The notes under the pieces: generated by a model
Database searches by the model: none
Seen by the model: the letters and a program-made list of their open reading frames with translations, nothing else
What the model was told of the DNA's origin: nothing
Assembly: GCA_033439795.1 (NCBI GenBank)
Contig: JAUTDP010000017.1
Span: 310,001-374,000, forward strand
DNA length: 64,000 nt
Source: Sordaria brevicollis
Lineage: Eukaryota > Ascomycota > Sordariomycetes > Sordariales > Sordariaceae
Direction: 5' to 3'
Made by a program: the position numbers and the translations under genes
Shown here: one piece after another, positions 12,771 to 25,821 of the stretch
Layout of the letters: each line of letters starts with the position of its first letter
Numbering within the stretch: the first letter of the stretch is position 1

Positions 12771-14245
12771 GACCACTGCGTCTTTCTCTTCATCTCTCTG
12801 CCCTGCCCTGCCCTGCCCTGCCTTCGTCCCTGCCTGCGAACACTACCTTACCTAGGTAGGTACTGCTACTAGTAAAATGTCCCTTGTACTAGAGGGGAGG
12901 TAGGTAGTCTGGAGCCCTGTGCGTTCGTTCTCAGTCTTGCGTGCGTGCGAATCTTGTTGCTCCATCGGCCCAGTAGCCCCAAGCCAATTGTAGCCCAATC
13001 CCTTCTCTGCCTCCACGCCGGGTGGTCCAGTCTAGAGTCGCCAGTCGCCAGCCCATCCATCGCTCGGCCGGACCCCCCAGCAAGCAGCGGGCAGCCAAGT
13101 GGAAGCGTCTGCGCTCGTCCCTCTCCTCCAAAAGTCTCCAAGCAACCACCACCGACGTTGATTTTTTCTCCCGACGCTCCAGCTTTTCTATCCCAACCAA
13201 AACAGGGCGACGTCTTTAACCACAAGAACGCGCATTTTCAACCCCACCCCTGGCGATAGAAGTCCTAGCATCATAGGCATCCTCTCTCGGCATCTCGTCT
13301 TTTGGCCTTCGTCGCTCAATTAGACGCAGCTCTTTTTTCTCCAGCGACCACCTTTCGTCGACCCGCTTGCCCAGCGCTGTTCTGCACTGCACACCTCGCT
13401 GCAGCGACTTTGCACACTCTTCCCGGGCAGAGTCCAGTCCCATCGACCAGTTTTCCCCGACCGTGTGGTTTTGGCAGTGGCAGTGAACAACAACAGCCTC
13501 TCCATCCCGCAGTCTCAAGAACCACTTGAAAACTTCCCTTCTGCACCTTTCGGGTTTCTCGACTCAGGTTTTCGACGACGACACGGCGTTTTGCCCCAGC
13601 CCGTCCGCGCGACAAAAACCACGTTACCTCACAAAGGACGATCAGAGACTTCTGGACCCGTCTCCTTTTTCATTGCTAACCCTCTTGTCGCCGCGTAACC
13701 ACCGGACCGATTTTCTTCGCACCTCCGACGACGCTGCGCTAGATTTGCTTTGCGCTTGCTCTAGACCGTTCGCACCTCCGCCAAACCCGGTGACGATTAT
13801 CTACTGAAACACAATAAAACACCAACATTCGGTATCCGAAAGAATACCTATTTACCGCTTGCTGTATTTTCAAGGAGAACGCGCTCGCCTCTCCGTCAAC
13901 CCCCAACAATCGCTTTTTGCTGGGATCGCTTCTGAGCGTAAGTTGAATCCAAACTGCCGTTACAGGGTCGCTTCTCAGCCTCTGCCCAGTGGTCGCTTCC
14001 CCTTCACTATCCCGCCATCACGATCGCGTGCGGCAAACCCCCAATCGAAAAATTGCGTCGTCATAGGCAACGTGCTAACGCTATCATCAATCCAGCTTTG
14101 CAGAAGTGCATCTTCCCCAGTCTTCTACTCCTTACGCGTGCCGCTCTTTTAGGACCGTCCCATCCGACTAGTTGGGGTCTGTCGGTCGTTACCGTGACTT
14201 CGAAAACCTGTGCGCGGTATCACTCCGGTTGGTGAGGAATTTGCA
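12771..14245 (+). promoter_or_regulatory. Promoter and long 5' leader region of the PP1 gene, with a probable leader intron
   Basis: About 1.4 kb of CT-rich sequence without a recognisable gene precedes the PP1 start. It includes TACCTAGGTAGGTA (about 12,846-12,860). A consensus donor CG|GTAAGT at 13938, a GCTAAC branch site at about 14,074 and acceptors at 14095 (TCCAG) or 14103 (TTGCAG) define a likely leader intron of 158-166 bp. Several short upstream open frames occur. The transcription start is not visible from sequence. Confidence 0.5.
12801..12820. repeat. CCCTG pentamer tandem repeat
   Basis: Four exact CCCTG units with partial copies on both sides, in a C/T-rich stretch that precedes the PP1 leader region. 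Confidence 0.8.
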
Positions 14246-15510
<1,265 letters not shown>

Positions 15511-17328
15511 ACGCCTGATACTGCCGCCCACCAGCAACGAACATGAGTATCTTACCGTCAGCTTGTCTACCGCCTCCGTGTTTCTTGATCGCCAGGGCTT
15601 CCAACCATCGTCCCGTCTGCCGTCTATTCCGACCACTTCTTTCCGGGAGGTCCTCACCCCTCCCGTCCCGCCAACGAAACGAAAGCCACGTCTGCCCGTC
15701 CTGTCTCTCCGTCCGTCCGGTACTCACGCAACTCGAGAGTGTAGGAAGGGAAGGGGAATCTTTCCATATTTCGGGGGATGAATAACGAACGACCTTTTCT
15801 TTTTCTTGTCTGGTCACTACTCCTGCTAGGAAAGGTATAGATAAGCAGTGTGTGTCTTAGGGGGAAACTAGTTTTTGTTTCGCTTTTCACCGAAACCATA
15901 TGTCATCTGTCATGGGAGAGTGTATTGAAAATCTGTCCGTCTACATCCGCTTCAGCACCTCTGACTACGACATGCTGTGTTCGCCACGCCGCCTTCCCCG
16001 ACGTTGAGGACTTCCACGTCACACCGGCGTCTAAATATTGTCCGGTTTAACCTGCCAACTCACCGGCCCGGTCGAATAGTTTCCAGGCCTTTACCTGTCC
16101 TCTCTACGGTTCTCGCAATCCAGGCCCCTGTACGTCCGGATACCGGAGACGGCTAGGACACCACCACGAAGGTAAAGCCTTGACACCCTTGCACACGATG
16201 AGATGGGACAAAAGGAAGATGATGCGATGAAAGGCAGTGGTCGCTTTTGACATCGGTTGGCGTCTGTCATTGTGAGGAAAGCATGATGGACAGGAGGGCA
16301 CACAGCATTGGACGGGACAGGAGAGGACGGACCGGAAAGGGTGTTGGGGTCTGAAAAGAAAGCAAGCATATTAGCGGGTAGGGGTGCGTGGGTGGCTCGG
16401 TGCTGTCGGTAGGATGCCCAGGCTGGTTGCAGAAAGCTGAACAGGCGTTAACCTGCGGTGACTGTGAGATGAAGTTGGTCCCCAGACGCGGGGTATTCTT
16501 TAATTGAATTATTGTATGTATATGAAGATGAGTTTACGCCGTGAGGGAGTGGAATAGGGGAGGGATGCCCAAGCTACCAAGTCGGCTCGATTGCATAGTC
16601 TATCGAGGAGGATAGGTCTATATGTGCGTGCGACGAATGACAACAGAAGGGGATGACACGAGGTTCTCGTCGGGTATCTGAAAAGGTCTGATAAGGGGGA
16701 CTATGACGGCAGAGGGCTGTTGGAAGGATGACTCGTGTCGGGCGCCGGACAAGGAAAGGGAAGAGCAGCAATATCTCTGATGTCTACGTATCCTTCTTTC
16801 ACTGTCTTGCTTTTTTCGTACTTTATGCTTAAAATGTATCTTTGTCTTATTTAACATTGCTGAAGTGATTGCGTCCTCGTCACTTCGTTAACTCATCGTT
16901 CCCGGCTATCGTTGGTTATTTTTTGTCGTGTATCTCGTGTCAGATGAGGAATACCAGGACACATATCTTTTGAGAACACTAGTCTACTTCACCTACCATG
17001 CAGAACTGTTACGAGAATCATTGTTGGTGTTCACTCTGCCGCCTTTAACCATCTCTGAACCTGTTATACTACTGTATGCCTCACGAACCGTCACTCCATG
17101 CCCCAGACATGATGCTCTGGCCGTGAGAGCAGGTTCAGTTCTCATCCAACTTCGTATTCATGTTTATACACACCAGATCATTCGTATCTACCCTACTAAC
17201 AAAGAGCGGAGCTATGTATCCCCAGTCCATCCCACTGACTAGTTGGCCCAAGGAGCACTGCCACATCTAACCACATATCCATCCATCCCTCTTCAATCTC
17301 TAACTCTCGACTGCCCTTTGGTCCTTCC
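15511..17328. other. Intergenic region between PP1 and the SelW-like gene
   Basis: The first part is the 3' region of PP1; the last part is the 3' region of the convergent SelW-like gene. Short open frames on both strands show no family resemblance or coding bias. No repeats of note. Confidence 0.5.
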
Positions 17329-18249
17329 TTACTGTCCTCCCTCCAAATCCTTATAAGTCTCCTCTGTCATCCAGTTGGAATTAGCCACCTTCTTCTTTCC
17401 TCCACTCTCCCCTGTCCCAGTTGCTTGCTCTTGTGTCTTGCCAGCTCCAGACCCAGAGCCAACCGCAGAAGGTCCATGACCCCCTTCAACATCTTTATAC
17501 GTCTCCTCCGTCATCCAGGTATCACAGTCCGCACATCCCTCCTTCGTCTGGTTACCAGAGGTACTCTGTGGGGCGCAAGCAACACCACCCTCCACAGCCC
17601 CCGTCGACGGTTTCTTGGTGGAAGATGGGTAGTCACGATCAACATGCCCCAAATTCCTCTCTGGGGAAATCACGTCTCGAACTCGACGCTTGAGTTCTTT
17701 GGTTTCGGGGAAACCGCCGTCTGTTTTGCGGTCCCAGATAGTCTTGTTTTGAACCTCGTTGTCCATGGTTGGGTTGGTGTAAACAATGTCGACGATAAAG
17801 GTACCGCCGGTTGAGGGTTGGAGAGCGACTTCGCCTAGGGAGGTGGAGAATGTGGAGAGGAGTTCTTGGGCGTACTGTTGAGGGATAAGAGGTTAGTATA
17901 CCATGGATTAAAAGGAAGATGGGTGGTTGAGGAGATGAGTAATAGGTATGTACGAGGATGGGGTGAGTGAGTGGTATGGGTGAAAGGATGAGCTGGATGA
18001 ACTGAGGGTGATTGGAAGCGGGAAGAATAAGTGAGGGGTGGGTGAGGAAGGATATAGAGGGTTGATGGAAAAGAGAAAAATGGGTGATAATGGTGAGGCT
18101 AGTAATATTTCATATGCCTAGGAAATGTCCAAACTCACATATGCTGCCCTAAGCATCCATTTGCACTGCGTACAAAAGCGGATGGTGATTCTCGGTAGTA
18201 GAGTTGGAGTTGAGGCGCAGGTGGTAGAGGGAGCTTGTTGTTCTGCCAT
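17329..18249 (-). CDS. Selenoprotein W/Rdx-family thioredoxin-like protein (Cys form)
   Basis: Two exons on the minus strand, 18249-18139 and 17874-17329, give 218 residues. The 264-bp intron has GTGAGT, an ACTAACC branch and CAACAG; the codon phase is 0. Near residues 19-37 is PRITIRFCTQCKWMLRAAY: a beta strand followed by CxxC and a helix, the redox motif of the SelT/SelW/SelH (Rdx) fold, with Cys where animals carry selenocysteine. FIVDI and IWDRKTDGGFPETKELKRRVRDVI follow, as in SelW proteins. The C-terminal half is low-complexity (Ser/Gly/Thr) and contains two copies of a WMTEETYKDxEGG motif, the second at the extreme C-terminus. The likely role is thiol redox chemistry with an unknown partner; the family is poorly understood in fungi. 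Confidence 0.85.
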
Positions 18250-19419
18250 CTTTCGGACTTTTTAAGCAATGCTTTCTCGGCAATGGGGAAGCTGAGTATA
18301 TAGCTTAATGGATTAGACGGAGGCCTCTATTTCGATGTGGCCTTTGCATGTTTCGTCACTTCTGGCCGGTTCCTGGTGGTGGCGTGTAAGTGGGAGTTCA
18401 TGTGATGGAGGAAAAGTCCACTCACGAAACAGTCAAATCCCGGAGCTCTGTTGGCACAGCTCCATCTGAACGGATGTTAACGGGTTCCGCACCCAATTCG
18501 CCTGTGCGTCATCTCGCCTCCAAACTAATCATCAGTTCACGATCAACACCTAGCCAGAGCATGATCAAAAGTGGATTATCTTCGCTTTAGAAACTACCAA
18601 TTGTAAAAGTGCAGTTACACACTTGCATTATCCCGTTTCATAACCCTGCTGCAACATTATCACACTGAAGCTCAACCTGACATCAGATCTAATATGTTAA
18701 TGAGAAAGCTAGAGTATTTCAAATGCATTTCATCCCAATATCATCAGCCGAGTTAGAATAGTCTAGTGCATTTCATTTGCCTCACTTATCATGTCGTAAG
18801 CCCCTTCCTTTCCAGGCCCAGAAGAGGAAGCCGCGCGCGAAAAGCAGCGCTTCATGAAGCAGGATATACACATGTAAAAAGACCAAAAAAAGGGAATCGA
18901 GAAAGGCCGAGTAGAAAAGAGTACAACCGGGGAATAAGAAGTGAAAAAAGAAAAGAAGAAAAAGTAGAAAAAAATAACAAGGTATTACATGCTGAAGAGT
19001 TTTGCCGAGCCTGCCTGCCGTGTAGATCCGAAATATGTCGGATGGGGGTATTTTGAATAAGCATTATGGTCAGGCCAGCCGTCGTGTCTTCAACTCCTCA
19101 AAACCTTTCTCCCCGGTTTGACGTATCGTGATCATGGCGGCGGGAAAGGACGAGCCGCAATCGATATCGGCCTTTTTCCCTTCCCGTGATGGCCATTTGA
19201 TCGCTCATAATCTCCGACGACGTTCTTCTCGGCCTTCCAAACCAACTCCGTCCGGACCCAATCCTGCTTGCGAACGACTTTGTCCGCCCACCAATAAACT
19301 TTCGTAGGAATCGCTGTTTGTGGGAAAGCTGAACCGAGTGCCCGTGATGTACTGAGTAGTTCGATAGTATCCTCCCCTTTTATCGTCGAATTGATGTCGT
19401 AATTTTCGGTGTCCGACGT
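18250..19419. other. Intergenic region, no gene recognised
   Basis: Upstream of the SelW-like gene and downstream of the G-gamma gene. Open frames are short and purine-rich (18,850-19,000 is A/G-rich). Nothing further can be supported. Confidence 0.5.
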
Positions 19420-19796
19420 TTACATGACGACGCAGCACCCGCTGCTCTGTTGTGGCAGGTACGGGTCTTCGGCCTTGGGCACCTGCCCCCACACACTTGG
19501 TACCATATAGTCTCTTGTGCTGTTGCAGTAGGCGATTATGCTGTACAGAGAAAAAGAAACGACTGTCAGCCTCATTTGAATTGCGACCGGCAAATGTGCC
19601 GAATGTCTGGGCAACGACGAATGGCAAATTCTCACCTCTTGGCTGCCTGGCTCACAGGAATTCTTTCCCTTTCCAAATCCTCACGTAGTCGGTTGTTGAG
19701 TTCGGTCAATCGACGGAGTTTTAGGTCGGCCATGCTCTGCTTGTTCTTCTTGATTTGCGACGGGTCGCCGACATCGCGAGAGGCGTACTGAGGCAT
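19420..19796 (-). CDS. gng-1: Heterotrimeric G-protein gamma subunit
   Basis: Minus-strand exons 19796-19636 and 19540-19420 give 93 residues, the usual size of fungal G-gamma. The 95-bp intron (GTGAGA...TACAG) splits an AGC serine codon. The protein starts MPQYASRDVGDPSQIKK, contains the helical KLRRLTELNNRLREDLERE segment that forms a coiled coil with G-beta, and ends SSGCCVVM. CVVM is a CaaX box, so farnesylation, proteolysis and carboxymethylation are expected, and the preceding Cys may be palmitoylated. In Neurospora GNG-1 works with GNB-1 in fertility and asexual development. An in-frame ATG at 20003 would add 69 residues (Ser/Thr/Pro-rich); the shorter start is preferred because it matches the family length. 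Confidence 0.95.
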
Positions 19797-22376
19797 TTTG
19801 GTGGTAGAAGTGGTTGAAGCCTGGGCTCCGAAGTGGGAATCAAAAGAGTGTTGGAGTGTCGTCGGGGACGTGGGCGACAACGGTGCTGCGACAAAAGCCG
19901 AGAATTGGTTGGTAAAGCTTTGAGGTGAAGATGGGTCGCAAGTGGAATTCGGGGTCGGCGGCGCTGTGGGTATTTCACGATAAGAATTAAGCTGCTCAAA
20001 CATGTCGTGTCAGTCGTGAATGTTCAGATGTGCCGTCGTCAATCGCCATTCAATTGAACTCCAGTCGGTCGGTCGTCGGGGTCGCGCTGGGTGCTGGGTG
20101 CTGGTTCGAGTCGGGGCGAGATGGAAAATTGTAGTTGAAGTCCGGGGATCCTCCTTCCCGTGCTCCAGACTCAAGTCCCTTTGTCCTTTGCTAACTCTAA
20201 TGACGGCTGGCGAATCGGCGGCCACGAATGGGACGGACGGCAGTGCCAAAACGTGAAGCTGAAGGGCGTCGGCCGCGATGGAGCAACTGGAAATTGCGGC
20301 AAGCTGAGATGGAACGATCAAGAATCGCGAATACGTACCGGACACTCTTGGTAAGCGGCGACCTCCTGGCAACGTCTTTGTGTAGTCGACAGTCGATAGT
20401 TGGTGTTGTGGGAATAAGCGAAGGGTCTGACGAAGGCGCAAATGGATTACTGCTGACTGTCCAGAGTTATCGATCGTTTGAAGAGAGACGACGGAGGAAA
20501 TGCTCTGTGGACAACGCTGCCTTGGACCGACACACGATTAACGATTCCTAACAGCAAAGTCCTGGGAAGAGAAGGGGCGCCCATATGGAAGTTCCTTCAT
20601 TCCTTCAGAGCCACTGGCGGGCCCCGGACCGCGACGGTTGGTCAGTGCGCAGCCTGTCCGAAGCAAGTCGTGAGCCAGTAGCAGCGCAACAGAACCTGAA
20701 GGGAACGGTTCGGTAGGTGGGTGCAGTCCGTGCCATCCCCCAGCACGACCCAGCACGCCCCAGTTCCCCCTGCTTGGCCTGCTGCAGTGCTGCGCTTTTA
20801 CCTGCACTTGCACTGCTGCAATGCTGGTCGCTTCGGTGCTGCACTCCTCTTCTGGGCGGCCAAAGCAACCCAAGGCCGACGAAGAAAAAGGGCCAGGTGC
20901 AAATGAGACGGACCAGGGGGTCGCTTAGCAAGGTTTTGTTAGATTACTCTCTACTAACTACGACCGTACACGGAATGGGTGCAGGCGAGTTAGTTGCGTA
21001 TCAAGACATGGAAGATTTTCTTGTAAGCGGGCTCCGCATTCAGGAATAATCCGGCCCTCCCTATTGTCCTGCCCCATCCGTGCCATTGTGATTGACATTG
21101 TGCAAGCTTCTGGAAGACTTTGTGAAGGTCAAGATCTGAGGTTGCAGGTGGGAATAAAAAGAAATGGAAGATGGATGGAAACCGTTGAAGATGGGCTCCT
21201 GCCAGCCTTCCCAGCTCCTTCTGGATAGGGACAGGATTAGCACCACCCAAACCGACCTTTTGGACGGGCTGTCGGTGCTGTGCATAAAAGCTGCAGCAAA
21301 TGGCAAATGCAGCCAGAACACGACGGGTCCCGGCCCCCACTTTATGAATTTATCGTTCCCCCCTTTGATGTTTGCGGAACCACCCCCGGCCCCAGCAGGC
21401 ATCTCCGGTCGGGATTGGGAATGGCGCCAGTGGGTGGATGCCCACTTGCTCCGACCGACGATGAATCATGATGCACGCTTGAACGCTTTGGGTGAGACTG
21501 GAAGTCCCGGTTTGTGCATATTATGAGAAGCAGTTCACGAAGCTTATGCGATTATCGTGGTTGTCCAGTGAGAAGAAGGAGAAAAAGCGCCGGCTTTCAT
21601 GGTTCCTGCAAAGACTTTATATGCAGCTAAACATCGAATATACAGTACTGTACGTATATGGGATGTAATATTCTACAAACAGACACAAGTTCACCAAATG
21701 TTCGGTTCAGATTCACGATGCTTATTGACAGCCGTTGGAAAGCTTGGCAAGGCCGCTGACGGTCCGACATCCAAGGCGGGGGTCCGTGGACGGTGGCCCG
21801 GCAGAAAAGAGGGACGTTGCCAGCGGGCTGGGAACTTCCGCAACGAAGAACAAAGAAAGAAAAGAGCAGCCGCACGCACACACCTTCCACACTGGAGAGC
21901 AGTGAGCACCAGTCGCCGAGATGGCAGAACATCCCACTTGCCCTTTGCGACAACAACAAACTCTATCCTCTACCATTGTGCAAAATAGCCTCATGTCAGA
22001 GAACGATTTTATGTCAAGCAAACAATGGCACATCTTTTCATCCCAACTGCCCCTCGAGTGACCAAACTCGCCCAGGTGCACTTTTTTAAGTTCTGAGTTG
22101 TTGAAGTGGAATCTTGGTGAAGCTGCGTCACGTGACTGTCCCGCACCATCCCAGCCCACAAAGTGCTCCTCAGCAAAATCGAGCCGCCAAGCCAACCTTG
22201 CCAGGGCTTTTTGGCTAGCAACTGAACTTCTCCACGAGGCGAAAAAATCGTCCTGGACAGCGCAGCCTCAAGCCAAAGTCTCCAGCATTTCTACGTGCTG
22301 CTTTGCGCGCCGCGTCCCCAACACCACTTTATCCATAACTCCTCTAGATTAGCCAAGTGCAGAGGAGTCGCCCATC
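19797..22376. other. Divergent intergenic region between G-gamma and eIF3a
   Basis: Contains the leaders of both genes, which are transcribed away from each other. The 207 bp directly upstream of the G-gamma start stay open in its frame. Elsewhere open frames up to about 157 codons on either strand lack family resemblance. About 20,740-20,880 has CAGCACG- and CTGCA-rich short repeats. A T/C-rich, CACGTG-less promoter area precedes eIF3a; no specific site is claimed. Confidence 0.45.
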
Positions 22377-25300
22377 ATGGTAAGTTGGGAATGGCTGCAA
22401 GCCTTGGTAGCCTTTCGGTTATGCCTCGAGTTCATATTATCTTGTGCCCCTCCTTTTGATACTGGAAGCCCAACTCCATCGTCAACCTACCTCATCACCG
22501 CCCACCCTGCCCTCACCACCCCCCCCCCCCCTCTCCCGATCCTCAATCACCCCCGCTCCCCGCCTGTCCCGCCCAACCTTTAGGTGTTGTCGAGCATCAT
22601 GACCCTCGGTGACCGGTACTGACCATCAACAGCCTCCCCCACCTCACCAGAAGCCTGAGAATGTTCTCAAGCGCGCCCACGAGCTCATCGGGGTCAACCA
22701 GGCCTCCGCCGCCTTGACCCTGCTCCACGAGCACATCACCTCGAAGCGCTCCCGCAATGTCCCCATCGCTTCCCTGGAGCCTGTGATGCTCCTCCTCGTC
22801 GAGCTCTCCGTCGAGCACAAGAAGGGCAAGCTCGCCAAGGATGCCCTCTACCAGTACAAGAACATCGCCCAGAACACCAACGTCGCCACCATCGAGTTGG
22901 TCCTCAAGAAGTTCATCGAGCTCGCCGCCGAGAAGGTCACCGCTGCCCAGACCAAGGCCGACGAGGTCCAGTCCAGCATCGAGGCCACCACCAACATCGA
23001 CGATCTCGAGGCCAGCGAGACCCCCGAGTCCATCCTGCTTGCTACCGTTTCCGGCGAGCAGTCTCGCGACCGTACCGACCGTGCCATCGTCACTCCTTGG
23101 CTCAAGTTCCTCTGGGAGGCATACCGCACTGTTCTTGACATCCTCAGGAACAATGCCCGTCTCGAGATCCTTTACCAGAGCACCGCCATGCAGGCTTTCG
23201 ACTTCTGCCTCAAGTACACCCGCAAGACCGAGTTCCGCCGCCTTTGCGAGCTTCTCCGTAACCATGTCCAGACCGCCGCCAAGTACTCGGCTCAGATGCA
23301 CGCTATTAACCTGAACGACCCGGATACTCTTCAGCGTCACCTTGAGACCCGTTTCCAGCAGCTCAACGTTGCCGTTGAGCTCGAGCTCTGGCAGGAGGCC
23401 TTCCGCAGTGTTGAGGATATCCACACCCTCCTCAGCCTCAGCAAGCGCCCCGCCAAGAACGTCATGATGGCCAACTACTACGAGAAGCTTACCCGTATCT
23501 TCCTCGTCGGCGAGAACTACCTCTTCCACGCCGCTGCTTGGGCCCGTTACTACAACCTCTTGCGCCAGTCCGCTGCTCTCATTGCTTCTGGCCACAGCAA
23601 GAAGGCTGATAACCCGGCCTGCAGCGATGCCGATCTCCAGAGGGCTGCCACCTTCGTCATTCTCTCCGCCCTCTCCATTCCCGTCATCAGCACCTCCCGC
23701 TCTCGTGGTGCCATGGTCGATTTCGATGAGGCTCGCAAGAACAAGAACTCTCGCCTGACCCACCTTCTCGGTATGGCCCAGGCCCCTACCCGTGCTGGTC
23801 TCTTCCGCGACGCCCTTTCCAAGTCCCTCCTCCGCCGCGCTCAGCCTCAGATCCGCGATCTTTACAACATCCTCGAGGTCGACTTCCACCCTCTTTCGAT
23901 TTGCCAGAAGATCTCCCCTATTCTCGCCGAGATTGGCGCCGATGCCGAGATGCAGAAGTACATCCTTCCTCTTCAGCAGGTCATCCTTACCCGCCTGTTC
24001 CAGCAACTTTCGCAGGTGTACGAGACTGTCGACCTTGAGTTCGTCGAGAGCTTGGCTCAGTTCCCCGAGCCTTTCCAGGTTACCCGCGGCACCATCGAGA
24101 AGTTCATCATGAACGGCAACAAGAAGGGCGACCTTGCCATCCGCATGGACCATGCTACTGGCGTTCTCAGCTTCGACGCTGATGTCTTCTCTTCCGCCAA
24201 GGCTGTCCACGCTGGCTCCGCTGCTGGTTCTGCCGAGAGCGAGACTGGCTCTGTCCAGCGTCTTCAGAGCACCCCCTCCCAGATCGTGCGCTCCCAGCTC
24301 ACTCGCCTTGCCGAGGCTCTTTACACCACCTGCCGCTACATTGATCCCAGTTTCAATGAGGCCCGCATCAAGGCTCGTGATGAGGCTCTTGCTCGTGCCA
24401 AGGCTGGCGCTGAGAAGGAGCACCAGGAGGTCCTTGCTCGCAAGGAGATCATTCAGAAGCGCAAGGACAAGGCTTCTGAGGCTCAGGCCCAGAAGGAGAA
24501 GGAGAATGCCCGCAAGAAGCTGCTCCAGGAGCAGGCTCTCCAGCAGGCTGAGGCCGCCCGTCTTGCCGAGGAACAGAAGCTTCGCGAGGCCAAGCGTCTT
24601 GCCAACGAGCGTGAGCAAATCAAGAGGAAGGAGGTTGAGGCCCTGCTCAAGGACATGAAGCTCGAGGAGCTCCAGGGTGAGGATATCGAGACTCTTGACA
24701 GCAACAAGATTCGCATGATCAAGCTTCAGCAGCTCGAACGTGAGAAGAACAGCGTTGCCGAGAAGCTCCGTATCACCGGCAAGCGTCTCGACCATCTCGA
24801 GCGTGCCTTCAGGAAGGAGGAGGCTAAGAAGCTCCCCGAAGACTACGCCAAGCAGCGTGAGCGCGATCTCGCTGCCTACGAGCGTACCAAGGCCCAGACT
24901 CTCAAGGAGGCTGAGCTTAAGCACAAGGCTGATGTTGAGCTCAAGCACCGTCTCACTCGTCTCATGCCCTTCTACGAGTCCTTCAGGGCTGACCTCCACG
25001 AGCGTCGCCGTGATGAGTTCGAGAAGCGCCGTCGTGATGCCGAGCGTGAGATGGAGAAGCAGATCAACGCGCGCCGCAAGGAGGCCCGTGAGAAGAAGAT
25101 CCGTGAGAAGCGCGAGCGTGAGGAACGTGAGCGTCAACTCCGCGAGGCCGAGGAGCGCGCCGCCAGGGAGAAGGAGGAGGAGAGGAAGCGCCAGGAGGCT
25201 CGCAGGGAGGAGCTCTTGCGTCTCAAGGAGGAGAAGGAGAAGGAACGCGAGAAGCTCCGAGAGATTGCTGCCCGCCAGCAACAGCGCGAGGAGGAGGCCA

Positions 25301-25821
25301 TGGCCAGGCGCAAGGCCGAGAAGGAGAAGCTTGCTTCTGCTCCTTCTGCCTACAGACCCCCTGCCGCTGCGGAGCGCACCGAGGCTGCTCCTCCTCGCAT
25401 TGCCCTTGCTGGCAACCGCCCCAGCTGGAGAGAGCGCGAGGCCGCCAAGGCCGCCGCTGGAGGAGAGGCTGCCGCTCCCGCTGCCGCCGAGCCCGCTGCT
25501 GAGAGACCCCGTGCCGCCGCTCCCCCCGCGGAAAGGACCGAAGCTGCTGCTCCTCCCCGTCTCGCCCTTGCCGGCAACCGCCCCAGCTGGCGCGAGAGGG
25601 AGGCTGCCAAGGCCGCCGCTGGAGGTAGCGCCCCTGCGCCCACTCCCGCCCCCGCCCCCGAGAGGAGCGCTCCTCCTTTCAGGGCTGCCGGCCCTCGCCC
25701 CACTGGCGAGAGGGCTGGATCCGGTCGTGAGAACGACAAGGACGTTCCTCCTGCGGAGCCCTTGAAGGCGAGCGGTGCTCCCGGCAAGTACGTTCCCAAG
25801 TGGAGACGTGAGGGTGCTTAA
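22377..25821 (+). CDS. Translation initiation factor eIF3 subunit a (TIF32/RPG1)
   Basis: Exon 1 codes only the ATG (22377-22379); the next base begins a 253-bp intron (22380-22632, GTAAGT...ACTGAC...CAACAG) and exon 2 (22633-25821) supplies the rest, 1,063 residues in all. Starting the protein [20 protein letters not shown] matches the family start; no ATG lies in frame in exon 2 upstream of this point, and an in-frame TGA is at 22600. The N-terminal half is helical with a PCI domain ending near residue 500 ([20 protein letters not shown], then [19 protein letters not shown]). Residues about 570-900 are a long charged coiled coil, the spectrin-like region that binds eIF3b/g/i. The Ala/Pro-rich tail holds two copies of a [26 protein letters not shown] box. 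It scaffolds eIF3 on the 40S ribosome. Confidence 0.95.
22380..22632 (+). other. Intron separating the eIF3a start codon from the rest of the gene
   Basis: 253 bp; ATG|GTAAGT donor, C/T-rich body (including a C9 run near 22,521), branch TACTGAC at 22617-22623 and acceptor CAACAG at 22632. An earlier TTTAG at 22583 would put an in-frame stop after 12 codons, so the later acceptor is required. Confidence 0.85.

Noticed and set aside
22609..22632. eIF3a beginning at GTG 22609
   Set aside because: A GTG start is not expected in a fungal nuclear gene, and the ATG plus intron model gives the family N-terminus.
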